This document shows, in pieces, positions 1 through 8,519 of a DNA stretch of 35,357 nt. Below the pieces are notes generated by a model. That model did no database searches and was not told the origin of the DNA. It saw only the letters and a program-made list of their open reading frames with translations. Position 1 is the stretch's first letter, and every line of letters begins with the position of its first letter. Source of the stretch: CAYMSO01 sp964393185 (GTDB lineage Bacteria > Patescibacteriota > Dojkabacteria > J137); contig CAYMSO010000013.1 in assembly GCA_964393185.1 (NCBI GenBank), forward strand, positions 1 to 35,357, given 5' to 3'. Both the position numbers and the translations under genes were made by a program.

Positions 1-150
1 CTAAGTTCCAAGATTTTGAGTTAAAAATGGATAGTAAGATTGATCAGAAAATATCTGATGCTCTGCAAACCTTCTTTAGGCGGGATCTTATGCCATTCCT
101 TAACATTATGGCCACCAAAGACGATATTGATAAAATAGATAGACGGTTAA
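1..150 (+). repeat. Long direct repeat, copy A (partner 19733-19882)
   Basis: Every base matches 19733-19882 except positions 71, 104 and 116, so identity is about 98%. Similarity stops abruptly at 150/151. The copy reaches the left edge and probably continues outside. It encodes the conserved core of two paralogous coiled-coil genes on the same strand. Confidence 0.9.
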
Positions 151-284
151 CTGCGGTAGAAAATAAATTAGTTTATCTGGAGAAACAACATGAGCTATAC
201 ATTTTGGAGCTAAAAGAATTAAGATTAAGAATTGAAAAGTTAGAGCATCCTAATTATTCAAGATCAAGATTTAACAATAGATAA
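1..284 (+). CDS. Coiled-coil protein, C-terminal part (cut by window edge)
   Basis: The reading frame is already open at base 3 (codons for KFQDFELKMDSK), so the ATG at 27 is an internal Met of a gene starting left of the window. The visible residues are charged and heptad-like: an end of a repeat array, a core containing RRDLMPFLNIMATKDD, then a Lys/Glu-rich helical tail ending in RSRFNNR. Bases 1-150 match 19733-19882 with three mismatches, and the tails then diverge completely. Function is unknown. Short coiled-coil proteins of this style are common in CPR genomes (family knowledge). I see no membrane segment or enzyme motif. Confidence 0.75.
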   Translation, partial: KFQDFELKMDSKIDQKISDALQTFFRRDLMPFLNIMATKDDIDKIDRRLTAVENKLVYLEKQHELYILELKELRLRIEKLEHPNYSRSRFNNR

Positions 285-351
285 TGAGATTTGAGCTTGG
301 ACTACCTGCCGACTCTGGTTTTGCAGATAGAAAGCTGTCTATGCATCATAT

Positions 352-2118
352 CTAGCTCTTTCCTTCTGTTTTATTTACCAACTTTAATGCGTCTTCAAAA
401 CTCATTGTGCTTTGCATCTGACCATTTGCAATAAAGTAAATCTCGTCAGCATTTTTGATTGTATTCAGTCTGTGAGCAATAATAATTTTTGTTGTTTTGT
501 TAGGTAAGTGATCTATTATTTGTTGCAGCAGAGCCTCGGTCACTGTATCAATATTCGCAGTTGCCTCATCCAAAATCAAAATTCTTGGTTTTCTTAATAT
601 AGCTCGGATGAATGCAATCAATTGCTTTTGCCCTAGGCTGATTGATTCAGAATTATTATTAACCTGAGTTTTTAGACCATCTTTGAACTTAGATACTACA
701 CTTTCTAGTCCCATGTCTTTTAGCAGTTTTATTAGCTCGTTATCAGTTGTATTCCTAAGCTCTACATTGCTATACCTAAGATTATCCGCAAGTGTAGCTG
801 TGAATAAAAATGGTTCCTGCAAAATAAAGCCTATTTCTTTCGACAACTTCTCAGGCTCAAAGGATCTTATATCCTTACCATGCAAGTAAACTACACCTTC
901 CGTAGGATCGAACAGCCTTGCCATTAAGCTTGCAGTAGTACTTTTTCCTCCACCAGTTGGTCCAATAAGTGCATAGGTTTTTCCTTCCATTATTTTAAAT
1001 GTTAAATGTTTCAGTACCATAGATTCTTTACTATAACCAAAACTTACATTATCAAACTCCATAAATATATTCTCATTAGATTTAACTTGTGCGGCAGAAG
1101 ATTTTATGACAGATAAATTAGACCTTAAGTTCAAAACCTCTGTAATTCTTGCCCATGCAGCCAAAGATGATTGGATGGAAGTAAACAAAGATGCCATTAT
1201 TCTTAAAGGGCTATAGAACCTTTCGCTGTATGTCAAGAATGTAATTAAAGAGCCAATTGTTAAATCGCCTTCAATAATCATTCTTATTCCAAATACTAGA
1301 ATTATTACAGTAGCTAAGTTTCCTGCTAGATCGTAGATTGGAGTCAAAATATTGTTCGCAATAGTCGCCCAAGTAGCATTTTTTCTATTCTCTTCATTAT
1401 AGTATTCAAACTGACTTAAGAAATATCTTCTTTTATTAAATGCAACAAATACTTTAAAGTTACTAAGGCTTTCCTGAATCTCGCCAGATAAATTACCCAG
1501 TGAGTCAAGACTGTTCTTGTTCTTAGATCTAACCCATGGAGCGGTAAGCTGAGTCACCAAAAATAATCCAATTGTAGAAACAAGTGTAAGCGCACCAAGT
1601 TTAAAATTAAGGACCAACATTATTACACCAATTCCTACAATAATGAAAATATTGCCGATAAAACGTAAAAGAGTTTCTGAAAATGCTTGATTAAGTTTAT
1701 CTGTATCGCTGTTTATTCTCGAAATTACATCTCCAGATTTATTAACGTTAAAAAATTCTACGGGCAGAGATTGAACTTTTTCGAAAATTGCATGTCTTAG
1801 TCGATAAAGTACATTCTGACCAACTTTGCCCATCCACAAAATCTGCAAATACGTTGTTATGAAGTTTATTAAAGTGATTCCCGCAATTAATCCTACGTAT
1901 TTGTACAAGTTTTCCTTATCTCCTGTCACAATAAATTTATCTACAGCTTCTCCCAAAATGTAGGGTAGAGCAACAGCAACTATTGAGTTGATTAGAACTG
2001 CAAGCAAAGCCATAGATAATTTTGTCCAATCACCTTTTAGATACTCTTGCAACCGAGAGATTGAGCTCCATTTTGAGGACTTTTCCAGATCTTCTTTTTT
2101 ACTTAAATCATAATTCAT
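352..2118 (-). CDS. ABC exporter subunit (TM domain + ATPase), catalytic-Glu half
   Basis: This is a half-transporter of 588 aa. An N-terminal six-helix type IV exporter domain (about residues 30-330) is followed by an ATPase domain: Walker A GPTGGGKST (386-394), Q-loop ILQEP, Walker B LILDE (D517, E518) and switch His549. Its own signature is SLGQ (494-497) instead of LSGGQ. In heterodimeric exporters of the TM287/288 type, that is the subunit with a complete Walker B/H-loop but a non-consensus signature that faces the degenerate site of its partner. It starts 16 bp after the upstream gene on the same strand, so the two form an operon and very probably one heterodimer. The substrate cannot be read from sequence; lipid, peptide or drug are all possible. 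Confidence 0.93.
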   Translation of the reverse strand: MNYDLSKKEDLEKSSKWSSISRLQEYLKGDWTKLSMALLAVLINSIVAVALPYILGEAVDKFIVTGDKENLYKYVGLIAGITLINFITTYLQILWMGKVGQNVLYRLRHAIFEKVQSLPVEFFNVNKSGDVISRINSDTDKLNQAFSETLLRFIGNIFIIVGIGVIMLVLNFKLGALTLVSTIGLFLVTQLTAPWVRSKNKNSLDSLGNLSGEIQESLSNFKVFVAFNKRRYFLSQFEYYNEENRKNATWATIANNILTPIYDLAGNLATVIILVFGIRMIIEGDLTIGSLITFLTYSERFYSPLRIMASLFTSIQSSLAAWARITEVLNLRSNLSVIKSSAAQVKSNENIFMEFDNVSFGYSKESMVLKHLTFKIMEGKTYALIGPTGGGKSTTASLMARLFDPTEGVVYLHGKDIRSFEPEKLSKEIGFILQEPFLFTATLADNLRYSNVELRNTTDNELIKLLKDMGLESVVSKFKDGLKTQVNNNSESISLGQKQLIAFIRAILRKPRILILDEATANIDTVTEALLQQIIDHLPNKTTKIIIAHRLNTIKNADEIYFIANGQMQSTMSFEDALKLVNKTEGKS

Positions 2119-2134
2119 AATTACTTATTAAAGG

Positions 2135-3856
2135 CTATTCAACACTTTGTTGAGATAGGTATATTTGTTTATATTCAAAGGAACTATTTAACAAGTCGGC
2201 ATGTTTACCTGCAGCCAATAATTCGCCTTCCATTATCAATATAATTTGATCAAAATCTTTGACAGATTCTATTTTTTGCGAAATTGCCAAAATAGTTGTA
2301 TTCGGGTAATTCTTGTCTAGATTTGCAAAAATTCTTCTCTCTGTATTTATATCGACTCTTGCAGTAAAATCATCTAGAAGCAGTATTTTAGGTTTTCTAG
2401 CAAGAGCTCGTGCAAGAGTAAGCCTCTGTTTTTGACCACCAGAAAGGTTTGCTCCTCTTTCTGTAATTCTAGTATTAAGCCCTTTAGGCAATGATTTGAT
2501 AAAATCTTCCAGTTCTGATGTTTCTATTGCTTTATCAAGATCAGCATTGGGAATTTTCTGTCCAAGCGTAATGTTTTCTAGAATGGAATTATTAAAAATT
2601 ATACTATCCTGAAAAACTAGCCCCATCTGGCCATACAAGCTATCCTGATCATATTGATCTACGTCAGTTCCATCAATCTTAATATCACCACTTTGTGGTT
2701 TTATTAATCCAGTTAATATATAGAATATTTGAGTCTTGCCCGCTGCAGTTGGACCTAAAATTGCTGTTTTTGTACCTGCTTTAATATTAAAGCAAATATC
2801 CTTAAGTATACTTCTGTTAGAAAGATTTAAATTCACACCGCAAAGTTCTATATCACCTTTAATCTCTTTTGTAATTCTACCTTCTATCGATTCAATTGGC
2901 GCTTCCAAAACTTCGCTGATTCTACCGTAAGATGCAAACGACCTAACAACTACATTTCCCAAGAATCCTAATAAAATTACTGGATATATAAAAGTTCCTG
3001 TGTAGCTAAAAAAAGCTGTCAAATCACCAAAGTTCATTGAGCCATTAATCACCCTTGTTCCTCCATATCCAAGTACAATCATAAAAATACCATTGGCACC
3101 AAGATTTATGATTGGAATTAGGCTTGCAAACTTATTAACAATTACCATGCCAATTCCCCTTGCTTCTTCATTAATAACATCGTACTTCCCAACCTCTGCT
3201 TTCTGAGAGTTAAGTACCCTTACCAACCTTGATCCAACAACACTTTCATTAATTACTAGATTGAGTTTGTCTACAACTTCCTGAGCTTTTACAAAATACT
3301 GACTTATTGTTTTAAATATAAACATAAAGCTTAGAAAAAGGGCTGGAATTACCAAAATGACTGGAATTGCAAGTTTGTAATCTATACTAATAAGCATTAT
3401 CGCGCTTCCAAAAAGCAAAACTACTGCCGAAAATAATACCAACACACCTTGGGAAATAAAAGTTTTTACATTATCTACATCCGAAGTCAAATTAGTTAAT
3501 AATCTAGAAACGGATATATTACTTACATAAGAAAAGCTCTGCTTAGAAATCTTTACAGCAATATCGTTTCTTAAATCCCTTGCCAGTTTTTCCGAAAGGA
3601 AATTACCGAGTATTACTTGTAATATTCCCAGCACAAATATAGTTGCAACCAATAAACCAAGTAAAGTAATAGTGTCATTTTCGTTATAAGTTCTATTAAA
3701 AAAAGAATTTAAAACAGGCGAAATCTGCCTAGGCAAAACCAATGTTAGTATATTCAGCACAAGTGAGATAAACACGACCACTGCAAGAAAGATTTTGTAT
3801 CTCCCTAAAAATTGAAAAAACTTTATTGTAGCATCTTTATTAGCTTGCGGTTCCAT
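2135..3856 (-). CDS. ABC exporter subunit (TM domain + ATPase), degenerate-site half
   Basis: This is the 573-aa partner of the next gene, with a six-helix exporter domain and then an ATPase. Walker A GPTAAGKT (368-375) and signature LSGGQ (471-475) are intact. The catalytic Glu after Walker B is Asp (LLLDD, D495-D496), and the switch His is Gln (AISQK, Q527). These two changes define the non-hydrolysing site of heterodimeric exporters such as TM287/288. I chose the ATG at 3856 rather than a TTG at 3865, because the -10 box at 3871-3876 places the transcript start near 3864. It is the first gene of the two-gene operon. Confidence 0.92.
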   Translation of the reverse strand: MEPQANKDATIKFFQFLGRYKIFLAVVVFISLVLNILTLVLPRQISPVLNSFFNRTYNENDTITLLGLLVATIFVLGILQVILGNFLSEKLARDLRNDIAVKISKQSFSYVSNISVSRLLTNLTSDVDNVKTFISQGVLVLFSAVVLLFGSAIMLISIDYKLAIPVILVIPALFLSFMFIFKTISQYFVKAQEVVDKLNLVINESVVGSRLVRVLNSQKAEVGKYDVINEEARGIGMVIVNKFASLIPIINLGANGIFMIVLGYGGTRVINGSMNFGDLTAFFSYTGTFIYPVILLGFLGNVVVRSFASYGRISEVLEAPIESIEGRITKEIKGDIELCGVNLNLSNRSILKDICFNIKAGTKTAILGPTAAGKTQIFYILTGLIKPQSGDIKIDGTDVDQYDQDSLYGQMGLVFQDSIIFNNSILENITLGQKIPNADLDKAIETSELEDFIKSLPKGLNTRITERGANLSGGQKQRLTLARALARKPKILLLDDFTARVDINTERRIFANLDKNYPNTTILAISQKIESVKDFDQIILIMEGELLAAGKHADLLNSSFEYKQIYLSQQSVE

Positions 3857-3870
3857 AGGCAACAAACTTG

Positions 3871-3899
3871 ATTATACAATATAGAAAATACAAAATGAA
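3871..3899 (-). promoter_or_regulatory. Promoter of ABC exporter operon
   Basis: On the minus strand, TTCATT (3894-3899), a 17-bp spacer and a perfect TATAAT (3871-3876). The predicted transcript start is about 8 nt before the ATG at 3856, leaving no room for a Shine-Dalgarno sequence. Confidence 0.6.
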
Positions 3900-4127
3900 T
3901 GCTGTGTAACGCGAAGGCAAATTTTCTGTACAATTAACTATCAGTATTAATATAAAAAAGCTTAAGTGAGTGTGCATAATGCAATATGTATTTAGGAATG
4001 TAAACAAGTAATTCTATCCAGATATTCATCAAAAAATATTAATTAGTATTTTGTTAATAAACTTAATGAATATTTCTTCAGCAAAATTGTAACACCGTTA
4101 GATAGATATAGTAATAAGTAGCATTGG

Positions 4128-4156
4128 TTGACAATTTAGTTGAGTTAGATTACTAT
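4128..4156 (+). promoter_or_regulatory. Promoter of sortase gene
   Basis: Perfect -35 TTGACA (4128-4133), 17-bp spacer, -10 TACTAT (4151-4156). The predicted start near 4163 excludes the in-frame TTG at 4161 as initiator and supports the ATG at 4191. Confidence 0.7.
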
Positions 4157-4190
4157 ATAGTTGATAAATATAGAAACATATACCAAATAT

Positions 4191-4832
4191 ATGAAACTTA
4201 TTTTAAAAACATTTGCAAATACAAATATACTTATAGGTATCGTACTTATTCTTGGGCCAATAACTTACATGGTAATGACTACAATTCTTGATAATAATTT
4301 GCTTTCTAGTGCTTATGCAAACAGCCTAGAAAAACAGACACAAATAGTAGCCCAAAATCCATTTAAAGATTTATCTGAGAACGAAGTTGAAGTACAAGAA
4401 GCAAAACCATTCGTTGAAGTACCAAAAGACACTGTAGCTTCTTATGGCAACAAGATCATCATCGAAAAAATAGGGCTAGATACAGAGATTTTAGAAAGCT
4501 TAACTAGTAGCGAAGCACTTAATAAAGGTGTTTGGAGAATGCCCGATTTTGGAATGCCAACATATACAAAACAACCCACGATTTTAGCGGCACATAGATG
4601 GGGAGCCGATGATGCAAGTTGGGATTTTAGAAGCAAAAACCTTTTTTTAAATATTCCAGATCTTACAACTGGTGATCAGATTAAGATGATATGGGAAGGT
4701 GAAGAATACAAATACAGAGTAACAAGTGTTGAAGAAAATGTTTATGTATCTAAATCTGATGATCTAATTCTTCTGACTTGCAAATACTATGATTCTGATA
4801 TAAGAGTTATAGTTTATGCCGAAAAAATCTAG
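4191..4832 (+). CDS. Sortase family transpeptidase
   Basis: This 213-aa protein has an N-terminal membrane anchor (LIGIVLILGPITYMVM) and an extracytoplasmic sortase domain. Counting from the ATG, catalytic His135 sits in ILAAHRWG, Cys197 in LILLTCKYY and Arg205 in SDIRVIVYA. The spacing and order of His, Cys and Arg are those of sortases, which cleave a short motif in surface proteins and join the carboxyl to an amine acceptor. The exact class (D, E or F-like) cannot be decided by eye. A single promoter precedes it. The next gene encodes a small secreted protein with a C-terminal helix and basic tail, a possible substrate. In a thin-walled CPR cell the acceptor is unknown. Confidence 0.9.
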   Translation: MKLILKTFANTNILIGIVLILGPITYMVMTTILDNNLLSSAYANSLEKQTQIVAQNPFKDLSENEVEVQEAKPFVEVPKDTVASYGNKIIIEKIGLDTEILESLTSSEALNKGVWRMPDFGMPTYTKQPTILAAHRWGADDASWDFRSKNLFLNIPDLTTGDQIKMIWEGEEYKYRVTSVEENVYVSKSDDLILLTCKYYDSDIRVIVYAEKI

Positions 4833-4958
4833 AAAACTGTACTTACCAATTTTCAATCTTATCTTCTAGTAAGCATATTGCGTGTCAGATCAAATTGACA
4901 AATAGATAAGGTTTGTGTGTTTAGCCAATGCTGTATTACATTTTTATGTCACTCTATA

Positions 4959-4987
4959 TTGATTTATTATATAGAATTTGCTATAAT
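4959..4987 (+). promoter_or_regulatory. Promoter of small secreted protein gene
   Basis: TTGATT (4959-4964), exactly 17 bp, then perfect TATAAT (4982-4987). The predicted start near 4994 gives a leader of about 12 nt to the ATG at 5006 and excludes any start at 4928. Confidence 0.75.
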
Positions 4988-5005
4988 ATATCATACAAAA
5001 ACATC

Positions 5006-5326
5006 ATGAATAAGTCGAACATAGTAGCAAAATTTACAATAATTCTGATCTTAGTGATTGGAGGATTTTTTTTCTATTCTCCATCAGCCAGCGCTCAAGC
5101 TGTTCAACAGTGCCGGCCTGGCACAGGAATTAAAGGAGTCCCTTGCGAGTATATAGTTGTAGATTGTCCAATACCAGGCCCTTACGGAATTTGTATTCCA
5201 GACACGAGCATTTTTGATTCTGAAGGAAATCTAAATACAGAAGCGTTAGTACTTGCAAGCTCTGCACTGTTTCTTGGAATAGTATTTGTAATGAATGGGC
5301 TACACCTAAAGAAGAGAGTTAAATAA
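5006..5326 (+). CDS. Small Cys-rich secreted, membrane-anchored protein; possible sortase substrate
   Basis: This 106-aa protein has a signal peptide (hydrophobic core about 10-24, cleavage likely after SASA, residue 30). A short ectodomain with four cysteines (36, 47, 54, 63) follows, then the pentapeptide IPDTS (64-68), a transmembrane helix (about 79-99) and the basic tail LKKRVK. Signal peptide, LPxTG-like pentapeptide, helix and positive tail are the layout of a sortase substrate, and the sortase gene is directly upstream. IPDTS departs from LPxTG at both ends and lies about 11 residues before the helix, further than usual, so substrate status is inference. It has its own promoter, so it is not merely a read-through gene. 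Confidence 0.75.
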   Translation: MNKSNIVAKFTIILILVIGGFFFYSPSASAQAVQQCRPGTGIKGVPCEYIVVDCPIPGPYGICIPDTSIFDSEGNLNTEALVLASSALFLGIVFVMNGLHLKKRVK

Positions 5327-5606
5327 GAAACAACTTACCAACATGCAAAGTTTTATGTTGTTTAGTAAAAAACTTAATTTAATGGCTAATCTCCATCCAT
5401 TGGCCTAAGCCAATGCTTTAAAGGTTAGTTTACTATAAAACAAATTATTAATCGCTAATTCATATTTCTATTTAACTTTACCACATTAACTCTTAAATTA
5501 TAGCTTTCTAATCAGATCATCTATAAACTTTCAAATCTTATTTTGCATATTAAATATACGAGAATAATTATTGTCGCCACATTGCGGTGATTTTTATATA
5601 GTAATA
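5327..5606. other. Intergenic region, one hairpin, AT-rich
   Basis: No coding pattern is visible on either strand. CATTGGC-ctaa-GCCAATG at 5398-5415 is a perfect 7-bp hairpin without a following T-run, so it may be a transcript end or processing site for the upstream gene. The promoter of the next gene begins at the right end. Confidence 0.5.
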
Positions 5607-5615
5607 TGATATAAT
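5607..5615 (+). promoter_or_regulatory. Extended -10 promoter of 683-aa protein gene
   Basis: TGATATAAT is a perfect extended -10 (TGn plus TATAAT at 5610-5615). Only a weak GTGATT lies 17 bp upstream. The predicted start near 5622 leaves a leader of about 14 nt to the ATG at 5636. The same TGATATAAT string serves the minus-strand gene starting at 21964. Confidence 0.65.
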
Positions 5616-5635
5616 ATTCTATACATTTAATAAAT

Positions 5636-7687
5636 ATGGAAACCGATCCTAATTCACAGAAACGCGATAGCCTAAAAGGAACAGGCGGAAACCGAGTAGG
5701 TTTGTTTAGTAGATTCTTGAGACGCGAAACAGTAGAGATACCAGAGGGAACAAACATAAAGAATGAGAAACGTGGGCCTCGCAGAAGAAATTTCTTGATA
5801 GGAAGTGGACTACTGTTAGCTGATGCACTTATAGGAGGACCATTTTCAGCTATATTAAAAGGGGATAATCTAAAAAATATTGGTAATTTTGTAGAGTTTA
5901 ATATTATAAGAAGGATTAATTCTCCTAGCAAAAATGACGCATTTTATCCTTTGAACATAGATGAAGGACCAATTGATAGAACTATTTCGGACAAAATTTT
6001 TGATGACTCTAATCTGGCAGAAGAATATCCTAATACTATAAACAAAGCTTCTTTCCATAGCATATTACAAAAGCCAGCAAGAATTGCCCTGCAATATTTT
6101 AAACCTAATGAAAGCTATACTTATGAGCAAAAATTAAGAAGTCTCAACGAGTACTACGAAGATTTTTTTGGATACATGAAAGATATAAGTGACGCTATAG
6201 GTATTGACTACATTGCAAACTTATTAATGTGGCAGGTTTCTGGTGAGAATACGGCTCATATTATAAATAGATTACAAGACGAAAGAGACGAATTTGCAAG
6301 AACATTTACTACTGTCGCGGAAACATGGCTTGGAGACAAAACAGGATCGCATATTATTACTGTGCTAAGGAAAATGGGTATAGCTGATGATGCATATTAC
6401 GCACTACCAAGGCTAGAGGGTGCTACTTCCTTAGGTGGTCCCCACGACTTGGAGAACATTTTCCAGACTAGAGCTATTGCAGATTTAAAAAATACAACTG
6501 ATCTAGATACATATAATGAAATAATGAAGGAACTAAGAGAATTGGCCCCAGACTATTGCGAGCTGATTCCTGAATACGTTGCGGCATACGATGCCTTCGA
6601 AAAGAAATCTACTGATGTAAAACAAGCTATAATTAGTAGTGATCAAATAAGAAATTATTTAATTAAATTTGCTACAGAGGATAGGATTAAAGACCTTATG
6701 TCAGAAGTAGATGACAAGGGTGAAGTTATAGTAGATTCCTATCAATTCTCACGAACTACAGCATTTTGGGCAACCTTGTCAGAGAAAGATGCTGTCACAA
6801 GAGCAAGTGGTATGACAAACTGGGAAACTGGTCCAATAGAGCAAGCTGCACTTAATTTAGCTATAGAATACTATTTAGAAGACGATAATAGCAAAGTAGG
6901 GTTTTTCTTTGACCAAATCAGAAATCCTAAAATGATAGATCTTCTTAAAAGTAGAAAGAATAAGGGAGATAGTATTGCATCACAATTGCTCAAAATGTCA
7001 GATGAACTTGACGAGTTATCTGAAAAGGTTATAACTAAAGATAGAGAAGTAGCTCTTTCGTTAGTAAAGGATGGACTAGAATATGATCCAAAGTTCAACA
7101 TAATAGTGGGGGTTGCATATACAAAGTGGGTTTATGCTGAAGTTCTTAGGTATAAAAACATTACTGATCCCCAAATATTTAGAAATATAAAATTTAATTC
7201 GCCAGATGTATTGGCTTTAGCATCTTTACTGGCAAATGCACTAAGAGAGACCGGTCCTTCTTACCAGTTGGTAGGAAAAAGACCGTTGTTGAAAGCTACT
7301 TTACCATTCATAGATAAATACGAGATCTTGAACACTATGGATAGATTTATTAAACAAATATATAGTCAAACCATCGAAGCGGAAAATCCAGAGAGAGATT
7401 ATGAAACATTTAGTACACATTACATTAATTTAATACTGGATCAAATGTCTACTTACTATCTTAAAGGAGCTAAGTTATCTGATATTAATGCTTCATTCTG
7501 GATCCCAGAAAAACTTGCCCAGTTTAGAAATTTTTCAAATCAAGCTATCAATTTTGGATTGAGACGAATTCTCTTTACTCCACCACACGATGCATGGACT
7601 AGAGGCATTCTCAATAACGCAGCCTATATCTATTCGCTAAAAGGTTTGGCTAAACCATCAACAAACATACAAGGACTTGAATCTTAA
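5636..7687 (+). CDS. Large exported alpha-helical protein, Tat-like N-terminus, unknown function
   Basis: This protein has 683 aa. A basic N-terminal stretch of about 48 residues precedes RRNFL (R50, R51) and a weakly hydrophobic segment (about 55-70), which fits a twin-arginine signal or a retained anchor. The rest is predicted helical, rich in charged and aromatic residues, with few cysteines and no cofactor or catalytic motif I can recognise. I do not know this family. It has its own extended -10 promoter and sits between the sortase/substrate pair and two further Tat-like genes, suggesting a shared role at the cell surface. The start is the ATG about 14 nt behind the predicted transcript start. 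Alternatively it could be a cytoplasmic protein whose RR motif is coincidental. Confidence 0.85.
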   Translation: METDPNSQKRDSLKGTGGNRVGLFSRFLRRETVEIPEGTNIKNEKRGPRRRNFLIGSGLLLADALIGGPFSAILKGDNLKNIGNFVEFNIIRRINSPSKNDAFYPLNIDEGPIDRTISDKIFDDSNLAEEYPNTINKASFHSILQKPARIALQYFKPNESYTYEQKLRSLNEYYEDFFGYMKDISDAIGIDYIANLLMWQVSGENTAHIINRLQDERDEFARTFTTVAETWLGDKTGSHIITVLRKMGIADDAYYALPRLEGATSLGGPHDLENIFQTRAIADLKNTTDLDTYNEIMKELRELAPDYCELIPEYVAAYDAFEKKSTDVKQAIISSDQIRNYLIKFATEDRIKDLMSEVDDKGEVIVDSYQFSRTTAFWATLSEKDAVTRASGMTNWETGPIEQAALNLAIEYYLEDDNSKVGFFFDQIRNPKMIDLLKSRKNKGDSIASQLLKMSDELDELSEKVITKDREVALSLVKDGLEYDPKFNIIVGVAYTKWVYAEVLRYKNITDPQIFRNIKFNSPDVLALASLLANALRETGPSYQLVGKRPLLKATLPFIDKYEILNTMDRFIKQIYSQTIEAENPERDYETFSTHYINLILDQMSTYYLKGAKLSDINASFWIPEKLAQFRNFSNQAINFGLRRILFTPPHDAWTRGILNNAAYIYSLKGLAKPSTNIQGLES

Positions 7688-7765
7688 AAAATACATAGTC
7701 TGTAAAGATTTTGAAAGAGTTGAGGGAGTAGAATAAACATATAGTCAAGTTTGTTGAGTAATACT

Positions 7766-8155
7766 ATGGCATTATTGAATAGGATATACTATCGGCCTAA
7801 ATTAAAATCTTTTGTTCGGAAGCTAAGAAACAATCCCACTAAAGGTGAGCTTAAGTTATGGAAATTTCTAAGAAAAAAGCAGCTAGTTGTAGATTTTAAT
7901 CGTCAAAAACCTTTACTAGGTTATATTGTAGATTTTTATTGCATTAGTCTTAAACTTGCAATTGAAATAGATGGTGCAAGCCACGACGAGAACAAATTTG
8001 ATTATGATGTAAGAAGGCAAAGAGAGCTTGAAAGCCAAGGAATTACCTTCCTCCGTTTTTCTGAGTATGATGTGGTACATAGAACGTTCGAAGTACTGGA
8101 GACTGTTAGTGAGTGTATAAACACCCTCCTTCTCCCTCTTGGCAAGAGGGAGTGA
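7766..8155 (+). CDS. DUF559 family endonuclease-like protein (Vsr/PD-(D/E)XK relatives)
   Basis: This 129-aa protein has the DUF559 layout: a basic N-terminal helix pair (RNNPTKGELKLWKFLR), then YIVDFYC, IEIDGASHD and ITFLRF blocks. These supply the Asp/Glu positions of the very-short-patch-repair-like nuclease fold. The family is widespread and its biological role is not settled. A TTG at 7751 is possible, but ATG 7766 is preferred. The last codons (LLLPLGKRE) and the stop lie inside the first palindrome of a repeat array, so gene and array are physically joined. It separates otherwise surface-related genes, which suggests insertion as a unit. Confidence 0.85.
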   Translation: MALLNRIYYRPKLKSFVRKLRNNPTKGELKLWKFLRKKQLVVDFNRQKPLLGYIVDFYCISLKLAIEIDGASHDENKFDYDVRRQRELESQGITFLRFSEYDVVHRTFEVLETVSECINTLLLPLGKRE

Positions 8156-8288
8156 AGCTACTTTACCAACCAGCATCCTCTTCCCCTCTTTCAAGAGGGG
8201 ACCGAGGGGTGTTCTCCTCCCCTCTTTTAAGAGGGGAATCAAGGGGTGTTCTCCTCCCCTCTTTTAAGAGGGGATCAAGGGGTGTTCC
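8121..8288. repeat. REP-like palindromic repeat array attached to the DUF559 gene
   Basis: Four G/C-rich palindromes stand out in AT-rich DNA. The first, CTCCCTCTTGGCAAGAGGGAG, is centred near 8142. Three near-identical 18-bp palindromes CCCCTCTTTNAAGAGGGG lie at 8183-8200, 8219-8236 and 8256-8273. The last three are each followed by a box of type ACCGAGGGGTGTT or ATCAAGGGGTGTT, giving a 36-37-bp unit. An inverted copy of the box (acaccct, 8121) precedes the first. Each palindrome can fold into a strong hairpin. The array begins inside the 3' end of the DUF559 gene. Confidence 0.9.
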
Positions 8289-8462
8289 TAGAGACTTCCC
8301 ACTCAAACTGACACTTTTCCGGCTTAAAATTAAAAAACATGTGCAGTTGTTAATAACCGAGAAATAGCTATCCAAAAATAGTTGACATCTGCTAGACCTA
8401 AAGCACTTAGACTTCAACAAAGACAAAATTAATTACAAATCAACTAAATATATTTAAGTACC
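8289..8462. other. Intergenic remainder after the array
   Basis: AT-rich sequence between the palindromic array and the next promoter. I see no gene, RNA or further repeat unit here. Confidence 0.4.
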
Positions 8463-8491
8463 TTGCCTAACAGCCTTTTTTTATGTATAAT
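8463..8491 (+). promoter_or_regulatory. Promoter of 276-aa Tat-like protein gene
   Basis: TTGCCT (8463-8468), 17-bp spacer, perfect TATAAT (8486-8491). The leader to the ATG at 8520 is about 22 nt of A/T with no Shine-Dalgarno sequence. Confidence 0.7.
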
Positions 8492-8519
8492 AAATCTATA
8501 TAAATATTAAAAATTAAAT

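Noticed and set aside
4928..5005. N-terminal extension of the small secreted protein from 4928
   Set aside because: The promoter at 4959-4987 lies inside this extension, and ATG 5006 begins a proper signal peptide.
5398..5415. Confident rho-independent terminator
   Set aside because: The 7-bp hairpin has no T-run after it on either strand.
5521..5931. Minus-strand gene opposite the start of the 683-aa gene
   Set aside because: It overlaps a well-supported gene and its promoter, has no start signal and shows low-complexity translation.
8121..8288. CRISPR array
   Set aside because: Units are palindromes with nearly constant spacers of 18-19 bp that are themselves repeated; spacers are not unique and no cas gene is present.
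8113..8426. Protein-coding frames across the palindromic array on both strands
   Set aside because: They only translate the repeats (PLLKEG- and SPLLRG-like peptides) and have no independent support.
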